This document shows positions 29,308-37,364 of a stretch of 41,422 bases of DNA, piece after piece. The translations under genes were made by a program, and so were the position numbers. The stretch comes from DATEEG01 sp035525055 (GTDB lineage: Bacteria > Actinomycetota > Acidimicrobiia > Spongiisociales > ZC4RG35): positions 1 through 41,422 of the forward strand of contig DATLEZ010000060.1 of NCBI GenBank assembly GCA_035525055.1, in the 5' to 3' direction. Numbering within the stretch: position 1 is the first letter of the stretch; every line of letters starts with the position of its first letter. The notes under the pieces are model-generated. The model did no database searches and was not told the origin of the DNA. It saw nothing but the letters and a program-made list of their open reading frames with translations.

Positions 29308-30107
29308 CCGTCAGGCGGCAGTCGGGGTTCAATCAGTTGTGCCTGGTTGATTCGCCCGAGCGCCCCGTCCCGATCGAATAGCCATGTGTCGGTGACACCG
29401 ATTCCGGTGGGGTGTTGAAAGGCCGCGGAATGCATTCCCACGTAGTCGCCGGCTAGCGGGCGATGGCAGTACACGGTGATGTCGGGGTTTACAAAAAGCC
29501 ATCGGCCGGGATCGATGGCTCGAGCGTTGCCGTTGGCCATGTCGCTCAGCGTGGCCAAGCGGACAAACGGCGTCGGCTCCTCACCGGCCACCAGCGGATA
29601 TCTGAGACGGAACCAAGACAAACCGGGTCGGTTGGCGATGAAGCTGTCGTCGACGCTGCGAATCTCAACGGCGTCGTAGTGGAACCTCGATACCGAATGG
29701 TCTCCATATCCACCCCAGTCGAGAACGTCGATGGTCTCAGGGGCCGCCGACTCCATCCACGAGCTGTCGGCCTCGGGAAGGTCTATCTCGGTCGTGCGGA
29801 TTCTGAGCGCGGTGGCCCGGCCGAGTTCGACGTCACCGTCGAGAAGAAAGGCGTCGACCACCTGAATCCTGCGACCGTCGCGGCGAACCTCGGTCGCGAC
29901 CGAGAGGGGACGCAATGGGATGGGCCGGAACAGGTCGACGGTGAAACGCACCACCTGCATCGGAGCCGCGGTCGCCACCGACTCGACGGCACGGCCCAAC
30001 AATCCCGCCGGCGGGCCTCCGTGCTGCGTGTCGTCGGTCCAGCCACCCCGTGTCAATTCGGTGGGAACGAATCGATCACCGTCGGCGACAAACAGCCCAT
30101 CGGTCAT
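29304..30107 (-). CDS. Acyl-CoA thioesterase (TesB-like double hotdog)
   Basis: The 267-residue protein has two hotdog halves. The first contains GGWTDDTQHGGPPAGLLGRAVE and VVRFTVDLFRPIPLRPL. The second contains TPFVRLATLSDMANGNAR and PDITVYCHRPLAGDYVGMHS, with the C-terminal GIGVTDTWLFDRDGALGRINQAQLI. This is the acyl-CoA thioesterase II-like family found in many actinobacteria. It would release free acid from acyl- or arylacyl-CoA. It lies directly upstream of paaA on the same strand, and its stop overlaps the paaA -35 box, so a role in trimming CoA esters during aromatic degradation is plausible but unproven. Confidence 0.85.
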   Translation of the reverse strand: MTDGLFVADGDRFVPTELTRGGWTDDTQHGGPPAGLLGRAVESVATAAPMQVVRFTVDLFRPIPLRPLSVATEVRRDGRRIQVVDAFLLDGDVELGRATALRIRTTEIDLPEADSSWMESAAPETIDVLDWGGYGDHSVSRFHYDAVEIRSVDDSFIANRPGLSWFRLRYPLVAGEEPTPFVRLATLSDMANGNARAIDPGRWLFVNPDITVYCHRPLAGDYVGMHSAAFQHPTGIGVTDTWLFDRDGALGRINQAQLIEPRLPPDG

Positions 30108-30159
30108 GGGCAGACCAACCGAGGGCGGCTTATGCGTGGTCCGAAACTACGGTGGAAGA

Positions 30160-31233
30160 ATGCGCCGCTGGGTCGCTGCCTTGATGTTGACTGCCTGCTC
30201 GGGAGGCGTAGCCGCCACCACCTCGATCGAGGTTTCAACACTGACGTCGGTTTCATCGACCTCGACCATAACCACGCTCGCCCCTACTACCTCGGCTGCT
30301 GCGCCGGCCACCACGACGACCACCGGCCTCCCCGCGGTAACAGAGGTTGTCGAGTTTCCGGTGCCCTCCGGCAGCCACCCCCACGACGTGGCCCCGGCCC
30401 CCGATGGAACGGTCTGGTACAGCGGTCAGCGGAACGGGACACTGGGGCGTCTCGATCCGGCGAGCGGGGAAGTTACTGAGATTTCGCTGGGCCCGGGCTC
30501 GGCTCCGCACGGCGTCATCGTCGGACCCGACGGGATGCCGTGGTTGACCGACAGCGGGCTCAACGCCCTGGTCCGGGTCGACCCGGATAGCGCTGAGGTG
30601 ACATTGTTCGAACTGCCCGACGCCAACGTCAACCTCAATACCGCGGTCTTCGACCACGACGGAATCCTCTGGTTCACCGGCCAGTCAGGTGCCTACGGAT
30701 CGCTCGACCCGGCCACAGCAGAACTCGTGGTCTACGGGGCGCCCGGCGGCCGCGGACCCTACGGCATCACCGTCACCCCCGGCAATGAAGTGTTCTACGC
30801 CTCGCTGGCGGGCAATCACATCGCCCGGATCAATTCTCAAGACGGGACGGCAACAATTCTGGTGCCTCCCACTGCTCAACAAGGTTCGAGGAGGGTGTGG
30901 TCGGATTCGGAAGGAATCGTGTGGGTCAGCGAGTGGGAAGCCGGACAGGTCGGCGCCTATGAGCCAGCTACCGGAACCTGGCAGGAGTGGGCTCTTCCCG
31001 GTGAGAGCCCGAGCGCTTACGCCGTCTACGTGGATGAGACCGACCGGGTGTGGTTGACCGACTTCACGGGCAACGGCGCGTTGGTTCGCTTCGATCCCGA
31101 CACCGAGTCCTTTGAATCATTCCCCTTGCCGACGCCGGGTGGAAACGTTCGTCAACTGCTCGGTCGTCCCGGGGAGGTTTGGGGCGCCGAGTCGGCCGCC
31201 GATGCGCTCGTCGTTGTTCGATTCGCAGGTTGA
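30160..31233 (+). CDS. Vgb-like (streptogramin lyase family) beta-propeller lipoprotein
   Basis: The 357-residue protein begins with a short lipoprotein signal, MRRWVAALMLTACSGG (Cys13), and a Thr/Ser/Ala-rich linker (about 20-60). A seven-bladed propeller of repeated W/F-x-[TS]-[DGE] motifs follows: HPHDVAPAPDGTVWYSGQ, PHGVIVGPDGMPWLTDSG, NTAVFDHDGILWFTGQ, YGITVTPGNEVFYASL, VWSDSEGIVWVSEWEAGQ and YAVYVDETDRVWLTDFTG. This matches the virginiamycin B lyase/Vgb fold. Most lipoprotein members are not known antibiotic lyases, so resistance should not be assumed. TACGGT lies exactly 6 nt upstream of the ATG (30148-30153), suggesting leaderless expression. It is divergent from the TesB-like gene. 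Confidence 0.85.
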   Translation: MRRWVAALMLTACSGGVAATTSIEVSTLTSVSSTSTITTLAPTTSAAAPATTTTTGLPAVTEVVEFPVPSGSHPHDVAPAPDGTVWYSGQRNGTLGRLDPASGEVTEISLGPGSAPHGVIVGPDGMPWLTDSGLNALVRVDPDSAEVTLFELPDANVNLNTAVFDHDGILWFTGQSGAYGSLDPATAELVVYGAPGGRGPYGITVTPGNEVFYASLAGNHIARINSQDGTATILVPPTAQQGSRRVWSDSEGIVWVSEWEAGQVGAYEPATGTWQEWALPGESPSAYAVYVDETDRVWLTDFTGNGALVRFDPDTESFESFPLPTPGGNVRQLLGRPGEVWGAESAADALVVVRFAG

Positions 31234-31764
31234 TCAGCTGCCAAGTGCCGCCATGAATACCGCTGCCTGCCTTGGATCGGCGAGGCGAACAAAGTTGAGG
31301 CCGCTCCACTTCGGATCGTTCGTCGCCGAGAGGTACCGCTGATGGAGGGTGTCGACGCCAGCCGATGCCCAGCGAATGATGTTCTCTTCGGGATCTCTCG
31401 AAAGGAGATTCTTGAACGACTCCCGGTCGCCGTTCCACAGCCTGCGTCGTGTTGCGGCCCTGCCGAGGCTTCTCCGAATCACGCGACTCATGATGACCGA
31501 GCGCGGGTAGTCAAGAAATATCACGGCGTCGGCCGCCGCCCACACCAGGTCGCGCACTTCGGAGTAGTTGCCGTCGATCACCCAGGCCGGTCGCCCGACC
31601 TCCTCGATGATCCTGGTTCGGAATTCCCCTTCAGGAAGCCGCTTCCATCCAGCCTGGTGATAGATCCCGTCAAGTTCGACGTGGGGGATCGAAAGACACT
31701 GGCTGATGCTCCGGGCGAGAGTGGTCTTTCCCACGCCCGTCGTACCGACGACAGCGAATCTCAC
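31234..31764 (-). CDS. P-loop kinase, adenylate-kinase/FlaR-like (DNA topology modulation family)
   Basis: The 176-residue protein starts MRFAVVGTTGVGKTTLAR with Walker A GTTGVGKT (7-14). HVELDGIYHQAGWKR, AWVIDGNYSEVRDLVWAAADAVIFLDYPR and the Arg-rich lid RVIRRSLGRAATRR follow. This is the layout of small nucleotide kinases annotated as topology modulation protein. The substrate is not known. I start at the GTG at 31764, which overlaps the hydrolase stop by 4 nt; a longer frame would lie inside the hydrolase gene. Its stop abuts the end of the convergent Vgb-like gene with no spacer (31233/31234). Confidence 0.85.
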   Translation of the reverse strand: MRFAVVGTTGVGKTTLARSISQCLSIPHVELDGIYHQAGWKRLPEGEFRTRIIEEVGRPAWVIDGNYSEVRDLVWAAADAVIFLDYPRSVIMSRVIRRSLGRAATRRRLWNGDRESFKNLLSRDPEENIIRWASAGVDTLHQRYLSATNDPKWSGLNFVRLADPRQAAVFMAALGS

Positions 31765-32540
31765 GAACCCGCTTCGATCCCCCACCAGAAGGCGGTGGCA
31801 ATCGGATTGAAAATGTCCGGGCGCTCCATCTGCACGAGGTGGCCGAGTCCGTCGATTTGAATCAATCGAGAAGTCGAGATGCGACCGGAAAGCTCGATCC
31901 CGTTCTCGATCGGGAGGATGCGGTCCTGACGACCGTGGACTATCAGCGTTGGAACCTCCAGAGCCTCGACCTCGATTCCCTGCGCCAGGTAGGCGGTGCC
32001 AGCCTCGTACTGGGCGGCCCACGCCTCAGGCGGGGTCGGGAACTCGAGCCGCTCGTGCAGCCAGCGCTCGTATTCGTCCGGGTGTTGGTCGGCCCAACCG
32101 AGCGAGAAGGACAGATGCATCGTTGCCCGCGCATATTCGAACGGACTCTTGCCCGCTTCTCGCATCCAGGCTTGCCTGGTGGCTTCCGGCAACGGGGTGT
32201 GACCATCTCCGCCGCTGGTCGTGCCAATCAGAAGGAGCGAGCGAACGAGTTCTGGATGCTCGATCGCCAGGATCATGGCCAGGTAACCGCCCAGGGAATG
32301 GCCCACGACATGGAAAGGACCGTGGTCACCAACAGTTGTGGCGATGTCATCGGCCATGCCCGCGATCGTGTACGGGCCCTCCGGCTTCGGTGACCTGCCG
32401 GCTCCCCGCGGGTCGACCTTCCACAGTTGCCAGCCGTCGGTCAGCGGAGCCTGCTCCCGCCAACACCATGAGGCGTAGCCGAGACCCGGAATCAGCAGGA
32501 CGGGAGGGCCCAGCCCGACCGTCTCAACATGGAGTGCCAC
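31761..32540 (-). CDS. Alpha/beta hydrolase
   Basis: The 259-residue enzyme has the alpha/beta-hydrolase fold. It shows the oxyanion strand PVLLIPGLGYASWCW (13-27), WKVDPRGAGRSPKP and the nucleophile elbow VVGHSLGGYLAM with Ser near 101. The acid lies in LIVHGRQDRILP (Asp) and the catalytic His in GLGHLVQMERPD. It resembles 3-oxoadipate enol-lactonase-like and general ester hydrolases; no substrate can be named. It starts at a GTG with a weak upstream purine run and overlaps the kinase gene downstream. A perfect 20-bp inverted repeat separates it from the sensor kinase gene. Confidence 0.87.
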   Translation of the reverse strand: MALHVETVGLGPPVLLIPGLGYASWCWREQAPLTDGWQLWKVDPRGAGRSPKPEGPYTIAGMADDIATTVGDHGPFHVVGHSLGGYLAMILAIEHPELVRSLLLIGTTSGGDGHTPLPEATRQAWMREAGKSPFEYARATMHLSFSLGWADQHPDEYERWLHERLEFPTPPEAWAAQYEAGTAYLAQGIEVEALEVPTLIVHGRQDRILPIENGIELSGRISTSRLIQIDGLGHLVQMERPDIFNPIATAFWWGIEAGS

Positions 32541-32572
32541 CTTCGGCCTGAAGGTAATACCGGTCCTCAGAT

Positions 32573-32624
32573 CGTTCTTGTGACGCTTGACCTACCGCCG
32601 GGGTGGTCAAGCGTCACAAGAACG
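32573..32624. terminator. Perfect 20-bp inverted repeat after the sensor kinase gene
   Basis: CGTTCTTGTGACGCTTGACC (32573-32592) is repeated as its exact complement at 32605-32624 around a 12-nt loop. It begins 1 nt after the sensor kinase stop. The stem is longer than usual for an intrinsic terminator and there is no T-run. It could be a terminator or another small mobile palindrome. Confidence 0.65.
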
Positions 32625-32625
32625 G

Positions 32626-33981
32626 TCATGGGAGCTCGAAGCCGACCACGGCTCCGCCGCCCTGGGCGTCTTCGACGAACACCCGGCCGTCGTGTATGTC
32701 GGCCATGTGCTTGACGATGGATAGACCCAGGCCCGATCCTGGAGTCGCCTTGGCCTCGGTCGACCGGTAGAACCTTTCGAACACCAATTGCTTGTCGCCT
32801 TCTGAGATTCCAGGTCCGTGGTCGGCCACCGTCAACCTCCTCCCGCTCACGGTGACAAGCAGCGGAGTATCCGGTGGGCTCCACTTGACGGCGTTGTCGA
32901 TCAAATTGCGAATCGCCCTCGCGACCAGGTCGGGATAGCCCGACTGACGGCCCGACTCCGGACCCCCGTCGGACACCAGGTCGACGTCGATCTGGCGGCC
33001 GGTCCTGCGGCGCTCCCTTCCGACGACCTCAGCGGTGATCTCCTCCAATCGAAAGTCCTCAACATCACGGGCCCCGCCCTTGGGGTCGGTCGCCAAATCG
33101 ACCAACTCTTCGGCCAACGAAGAAAGGCCCCTGAGTTCGAAGGCGATGTCATCGAGCACCCGCGCCCGCTCCTCGGGAGCGAAAGAATCGTCATGGCGCG
33201 ACAAGGTCTCGACGTTCGTGAGCAGGCTGGTGAGGGGCGTTCGGAACTCGTGACTGGCGTCAGTGACGAGTTGATGTTGGCGGCTCCGTGAGTCCTCGAG
33301 TGCGTCCAGCATCCGATTGAAGCTCCCGGCCAATCGTCCGATCTCATCCCGACCCGGCTCGGGTATCCGCGTGCTCAGTTCGTGGGTCGAAGCAATCGTC
33401 TCCGCTGCATTCGTCAAATCATCGATGGGGCGCAGGGCCCGATTGGCAATCAACCATCCGATCCAGGCCGCCACCAGCACCCCGATAAGTCCAACCCCGA
33501 GAAGCACGAGCCTCAGGCCGGTCAACGTTCCTTCTGCCTCGGTCAGGGACATTGCGATCTGAACGGCGCCACCTCCGACCATGGGGGCGGTGACCATCCG
33601 GAATCGTTCGTCGGCCAAATTCACTGTGCGCAGCGTCCGCATGCCGCCCTGCGCCACCGACAGGTCGCCCGCCTCCACAGGCAGCGGCACGACTCCGACC
33701 ATCGACACCATTACCTGACCGGACGGGTCGATCACCTGGAGGATGCTGTCAACCTCGACAAGACGAGCAAGCGAGATTGGGATGTCCGGAGGCAATGCAG
33801 CGGTGAACATGACCCCGGCTGCTGCTGCCTGCTCGACCAAGCTGGCCCGAATTGCCAGCCGTTCATCAATGTCGCCGCGGAGAATGCTGCCGGTGGCGAA
33901 ATACGCGACGAGAGTCGAGACCGCCACCGCCAGTGCAACCGCACCGGCCGCTAGCAACGCGATGCGACCCCTCAGGCTCAC
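32626..33981 (-). CDS. HAMP-type sensor histidine kinase (OmpR-class partner)
   Basis: The 451-residue kinase has a membrane helix near the N-terminus (RIALLAAGAVALAVAVSTLVAYF), an extracellular sensor of about 110 residues and a second helix (LVLLGVGLIGVLVAAWIGWLI). A HAMP segment follows (ANRALRPIDDLTNAAETI). The dimerisation domain carries the phospho-acceptor His in DASHEFRTPLTS. The ATPase domain has the N box RAIRNLIDNAVKWSP, G1 ADHGPGISEGD, the F box FERFYRS and G2 GSGLGLSIVKHM. The start is the GTG at 33981, overlapping (GTGA) the end of an OmpR-type regulator of which only the tail remains. The kinase looks intact but has lost its cognate regulator at this locus. Confidence 0.92.
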   Translation of the reverse strand: MSLRGRIALLAAGAVALAVAVSTLVAYFATGSILRGDIDERLAIRASLVEQAAAAGVMFTAALPPDIPISLARLVEVDSILQVIDPSGQVMVSMVGVVPLPVEAGDLSVAQGGMRTLRTVNLADERFRMVTAPMVGGGAVQIAMSLTEAEGTLTGLRLVLLGVGLIGVLVAAWIGWLIANRALRPIDDLTNAAETIASTHELSTRIPEPGRDEIGRLAGSFNRMLDALEDSRSRQHQLVTDASHEFRTPLTSLLTNVETLSRHDDSFAPEERARVLDDIAFELRGLSSLAEELVDLATDPKGGARDVEDFRLEEITAEVVGRERRRTGRQIDVDLVSDGGPESGRQSGYPDLVARAIRNLIDNAVKWSPPDTPLLVTVSGRRLTVADHGPGISEGDKQLVFERFYRSTEAKATPGSGLGLSIVKHMADIHDGRVFVEDAQGGGAVVGFELP

Positions 33982-34082
33982 GGTGCCTTCATTACGTAGC
34001 CGACCCCCCACACGGTGTGGATCAGGCGGAGATGGTCACCGGCCTCCGGCGGTTCGGAGAGTGTCCCCCGTCGCGGTGGACC
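33978..34082 (-). pseudogene. C-terminal remnant of an OmpR/PhoB-type response regulator
   Basis: The frame ending at the TGA at 33978-33980 encodes LSEPPEAGDHLRLIHTVWGVGYVMKAP. IHTVWGVGYV is the C-terminal hairpin of PhoB-type winged helices, and the GTGA overlap with the kinase start is the usual regulator-kinase junction. Upstream of about 34082 the similarity stops, and at 34113 the frame meets the stop of an unrelated membrane-protein gene. The receiver domain and most of the winged helix are missing, so the gene was truncated by a rearrangement. The exact left limit of homology is uncertain by some tens of bases. Confidence 0.82.
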
Positions 34083-34112
34083 GGAGGTGCTGTGGACTGC
34101 GAGGTGGTGGCG

Positions 34113-34766
34113 TCAGGCGGCGCCCCGCACGGGCTCGCGGACCAGGGCCATCGCGACCCGGGTGAACCACACGATGAGGCCGAGTCCGAAGACGGCTCCC
34201 AGAGGCTCGAGAGGCGGGATGACGGTGGCCAAGCCGGCAACACCCATGGCAAGGCCGAGGTAGTTCAGCCAGCGGGGGAACACTCGGGCGGCGAGAGCGG
34301 CGACGCTGACCAAGAGCACCCAAACCGCACCCAGCACTTCGTTGCCTCCGCCGAGTCCGTTCCGGACGGCTTCGAGCGTGATCCACACAGTGGTTGCCTG
34401 CTCAGGGTCGGTGGCGTGAAGGTCCACGATCGTTCCGAAGGTGATGTTCGTGATCATGCCCGCTGCGATGATCACACCCGACCAGATGAGTCCGAACACC
34501 GCCGCCACACGCGAGAGCGGACTGTTTCCGAGGCGATCACGCAGCGCCAAAGTGAAAGGCACCAAAACGATGCCGAACCCGATGAGGATGATGGTGTTCC
34601 AGACGTACAGCGGAACGTGATTGTCCATGAGGAACGCGATGGCGTCCGCGGGGTCAGTTGCTGTGGCGTAGTCGAAGAACATTGTTGCGAACATCGCCAG
34701 TCCGATGACGAACGTCGCGGCGGCTGCGAACCCGCCGATTCCACCCAGCTTCTGCATTGACTTCAT
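34113..34766 (-). CDS. Multi-pass membrane protein, DUF4386-like
   Basis: The 217-residue protein has about six hydrophobic helices: GGFAAAATFVIGLAMFATMFF, PLYVWNTIILIGFGIVLVPFTLAL, SRVAAVFGLIWSGVIIAAGMI, EVLGAVWVLLVSVAALAARVF, WLNYLGLAMGVAGLATVIPP and GAVFGLGLIVWFTRVAMAL. The overall layout resembles DUF4386 proteins; assignment to that family is tentative and the function is unknown. The ATG of MKSMQKLGG has AAAGG about 8 nt upstream. It is divergent from a NarL-type kinase/regulator pair, with a 171-bp gap containing an inverted repeat, so the pair may control it. Confidence 0.78.
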   Translation of the reverse strand: MKSMQKLGGIGGFAAAATFVIGLAMFATMFFDYATATDPADAIAFLMDNHVPLYVWNTIILIGFGIVLVPFTLALRDRLGNSPLSRVAAVFGLIWSGVIIAAGMITNITFGTIVDLHATDPEQATTVWITLEAVRNGLGGGNEVLGAVWVLLVSVAALAARVFPRWLNYLGLAMGVAGLATVIPPLEPLGAVFGLGLIVWFTRVAMALVREPVRGAA

Positions 34767-34854
34767 GGCCGTGCCTTTCGGTATCCGTTCCCCCGTCTTG
34801 GGGGTTGGACACAACCTGGCGGACGCCACGGCCCGGGACATCAGGCGAAAGGTC

Positions 34855-34875
34855 CGGAATGGATCGGTCATTCCG
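34855..34875. promoter_or_regulatory. Candidate operator in the divergent membrane-protein/kinase gap
   Basis: CGGAATG and CATTCCG form a perfect 7-bp inverted repeat with a 7-bp spacer, midway between the divergent starts at 34766 and 34938. A LuxR-type dimer such as the regulator at 36083-36736 could bind it. A separate TACGCT box (34926-34931) lies 6 nt before the kinase GTG. Confidence 0.45.
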
Positions 34876-34937
34876 CCGAGGTCGGGTTCGTACTTTCGGC
34901 CGATACGCCGCCATGCCCCCCTGGATACGCTGGCGCA

Positions 34938-36086
34938 GTGCTGACCAACCTCCTGCGATCGCTTTGGTCCGAACCCAGAGAGCCAAATCCTCCCCGACGT
35001 GTCTGGAGGGATTGGCAGTTGGTCGGTGTCCTCGTGCTCCTGGCGATTCTCGAAGGCTTGCTCCGCGAGGACCTCGTGTGGCGACCCGTGGCGATAGCCG
35101 TCCAGGTCCCGCTGCTGATCATGCTCCTTTGGCGGCGGACTCATCCACTGATCTCGGTTGCGGCGGCGTTCGGTGGTCTCGGCCTCCTCGAGATCGCCAC
35201 CACCCTCGCCGGGCGAGACTCGGCGGGTCTGTACACGATGGTCGGTCTCTTGTTCCTCCCGTATGCCCTGTTCCGCTGGGGGTCGGGTCGGGATGCGGCG
35301 ATTGGCCTCGTGGTCATGTCAATCCCCCATGCCATGAACATGGTCTTCAACCCTTCTGACCCGGCGAGCACCGCCGCCGGCTTCGCCTTCCTCCTCTTCC
35401 CCGCTGCCCTGGGTGCCTCCGTGAGATTCCGGGCCCGGGCGAGACGCCGCGACTTCGACGAGGCCAAGCTCCTCGAACGGGAACAACTCGCACGAGAGCT
35501 CCACGACGCCGTCGCCCATCACGTGTCGGCCATCGTGATTCACGCCCAAGCAGGTCGACTGCTCGCCGCCTCCGACCCGGACGCTGCCCAGCGGGCGCTC
35601 GCCACGATCGAGTCCGAGGCGAGTCGCACCCTGGGCGAGATGCGCTCAATCGTGGGGGTCCTGCGGAGAGGAGAGGCTGAGCACGCGCCGCAGCGAAGGC
35701 TGGTCGATCTCGAGATGCTCGCTCACTCCGAGGAGAGCTCGCCTGCGGTGGAAGTGGAGTTCGAGGGCGACCTCGACGACGTCCGGCCCGCGATCCAAGC
35801 CGCGATCTTTCGCATCGCCCAAGAGTCGATCACGAACGCCCGGCGCCACGCGCGACACGCCACGGAGGTCACCGTTCGGGTGGTGGCTGATGCGGACACC
35901 GTCGCCCTCACCGTCACCGACGACGGGGACGCGTCGTACTTCGATGCCGACTCGGATTCGGGCTACGGGATCGTCGGCATGACCGAGCGAGCCACACTCC
36001 ACGGTGGCACCCTCGAAGCGGGGCCAGGCAACCATCGCGGGTGGACGGTTCGTGCAGTGCTACCGAAAGCCGGGAGGGCCTCATGA
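34938..36086 (+). CDS. NarL-class sensor histidine kinase (HisKA_3)
   Basis: The 382-residue kinase has an N-terminal membrane domain of about five helices (QLVGVLVLLAILEGLL, PVAIAVQVPLLIMLLW, LISVAAAFGGLGLLEIA, YTMVGLLFLPYALF, AAGFAFLLFPAALGASV). The DHp motif LARELHDAVAHHVSAIVIHA carries the phospho-acceptor His. The ATPase domain has FRIAQESITNARRHAR (N box) and DSGYGIVGMTERATLHGG (G box). No extracellular sensor domain is present, so the signal is probably sensed in the membrane, as in DesK/LiaS-like actinobacterial kinases. The GTG start lies 6 nt after TACGCT and has no Shine-Dalgarno sequence, so leaderless expression is likely. The stop overlaps the regulator start (ATGA). Confidence 0.92.
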   Translation: MLTNLLRSLWSEPREPNPPRRVWRDWQLVGVLVLLAILEGLLREDLVWRPVAIAVQVPLLIMLLWRRTHPLISVAAAFGGLGLLEIATTLAGRDSAGLYTMVGLLFLPYALFRWGSGRDAAIGLVVMSIPHAMNMVFNPSDPASTAAGFAFLLFPAALGASVRFRARARRRDFDEAKLLEREQLARELHDAVAHHVSAIVIHAQAGRLLAASDPDAAQRALATIESEASRTLGEMRSIVGVLRRGEAEHAPQRRLVDLEMLAHSEESSPAVEVEFEGDLDDVRPAIQAAIFRIAQESITNARRHARHATEVTVRVVADADTVALTVTDDGDASYFDADSDSGYGIVGMTERATLHGGTLEAGPGNHRGWTVRAVLPKAGRAS

Positions 36087-36736
36087 CGATCCGAGTCCTC
36101 GTGGCTGACGACCAGGAACTGATTCGCACCGGGCTGAGGATGATCCTCAACGCTCAGGCCGACATCGAAGTCGTCGGAGAAGCCGCCGACGGCCAGGAGG
36201 CGGTGGCACTCGCCCGGGCGCTGCGACCCGATGTGTGCCTCTTCGACATTCGGATGCCGAAGATGGATGGAATCCAGGCGACCGAAGCGCTGGCGGGTCC
36301 CGAGGTCGACGATCCCATCCCCATCGTCATCATCACCACCTTCGACCTCGACGAGTACGTCTACGGGGCGCTGAGAGCGGGAGCACGGGGGTTCCTACTC
36401 AAGGACGCCGGCCCCGATCTGCTGGTGCAGGCCATCCATGCCGCCGCCGAAGGCGATGCTCTGGTGGCACCGAGCGTCACCGCCCGACTCCTCTCGACGT
36501 TTGCAGCGAGCGAACGCACGCAGCCCCCGGTCCAGCCCATCGTTCCTCTCAGCGCGCGAGAAGAAGAGGTGCTTGTTGAGGTGGCTCGTGGTCAAACCAA
36601 CGCCGAGATCTCCGAAGAACTGTTCATAAGCCTCAGCACAGTGAAGACCCACATAGCCAGCCTGATGACGAAACTCTCCGCTCGGAACCGTGTCGAAGTC
36701 GCGATGTGGGCGTACGACACGGGACGAGTCGCCTGA
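36083..36736 (+). CDS. NarL/LuxR-family response regulator
   Basis: The 217-residue regulator has a receiver domain (MTIRVLVADDQELIRTGLRM). The phospho-acceptor is Asp55 in CLFDIRMPKMDG, with the switch Thr in IITTFDLDEYVYGAL and the Lys in GFLLKDAGPD. A C-terminal LuxR helix-turn-helix (LSAREEEVLVEVARGQTNAEISEELFIS then LSTVKTHIASLMTKL) completes it. GGGAGG precedes the ATG, which overlaps the kinase stop by 4 nt. Together they form a complete two-component pair that probably controls the divergent membrane-protein gene and possibly itself. Confidence 0.95.
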   Translation: MTIRVLVADDQELIRTGLRMILNAQADIEVVGEAADGQEAVALARALRPDVCLFDIRMPKMDGIQATEALAGPEVDDPIPIVIITTFDLDEYVYGALRAGARGFLLKDAGPDLLVQAIHAAAEGDALVAPSVTARLLSTFAASERTQPPVQPIVPLSAREEEVLVEVARGQTNAEISEELFISLSTVKTHIASLMTKLSARNRVEVAMWAYDTGRVA

Positions 36737-36859
36737 ACGTACTCGCCACCCCCGGCGTACTGCCTGGTCATGGCTCGGGATGGCTTCGACGTGGATCGCC
36801 CTGCCTCTCGGCGCACTATTGATCTGACGACGTGCAGTTTGTTTGGAGCACGGGCTCAG

Positions 36860-36913
36860 ATGGTCGAGGTCCTATTCGTGGTCGAGGTCCTCTTCGTGGT
36901 CGAGGTCGGCTTC
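36860..36913. repeat. Three 18-bp tandem units
   Basis: Units start at 36860, 36878 and 36896, each close to GTGGTCGAGGTCCTCTTC. Units 1 and 2 differ at two positions, and unit 3 differs from unit 2 at two positions. In one frame they would repeat VVEVLF, but the surrounding frame has no other protein character. Confidence 0.8.
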
Positions 36914-37220
36914 GACCCCTGCCTTCCTGACCGCCGCGGGTACCTACGGCGGTCCCATCCGCAGTGTGTGAGAGACTCCCGCATTACGGAACCAATGCGA
37001 TCCACGGGCGACCACGCAGCCTCGCGATGACTACCGGAGCCGCAGCCACCACGACCGGAGACAGCAACTGCCACTGCATCAGGTGGAACGATACGTCGCC
37101 CTCGGAGCGCGGGCGCCGGACGCCGCATTCGCCTCTCTTCGGCGCGTCGGCACGCGACGCGTCGCAGTTGCACCAGCAGAGACCATCGGGACCTAGCTCG
37201 CCGTCGGGAGTTTGTTCCTA

Positions 37221-37280
37221 CGGCCCACGGCCCACGTAGCCCACGCCCACGTCCATACCCACGCCAACGTGGGACCGTGG
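37221..37280. repeat. Degenerate CCCA-rich array (array 6)
   Basis: CGGCCCA occurs twice in tandem (37221 and 37228), followed by related words ending in CCCA at spacings of 6, 9 and 12, then the complementary CGTGGGA (37268-37274). It has the same style as the other heptamer arrays but a looser period. Confidence 0.5.
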
Positions 37281-37364
37281 CCGATGCTTAGGTAGCGGGC
37301 ATGACATGAGTCTCGAGGAAGTCGGTTTCCGCCGATCTGGAACGCTGCTTGGAACTCGAATCTG

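Noticed and set aside
30160..31233. Calling the Vgb-like propeller a streptogramin resistance gene
   Set aside because: Only the fold is evident. Most lipoprotein-type members of the family are not known lyases, and I cannot confirm the catalytic His/Glu residues from memory.
36770..37030. 86-codon frame with VVEVLF repeats
   Set aside because: The only pattern comes from the 18-bp DNA repeat. There is no ribosome-binding site or credible domain, and the tail is low in protein character.
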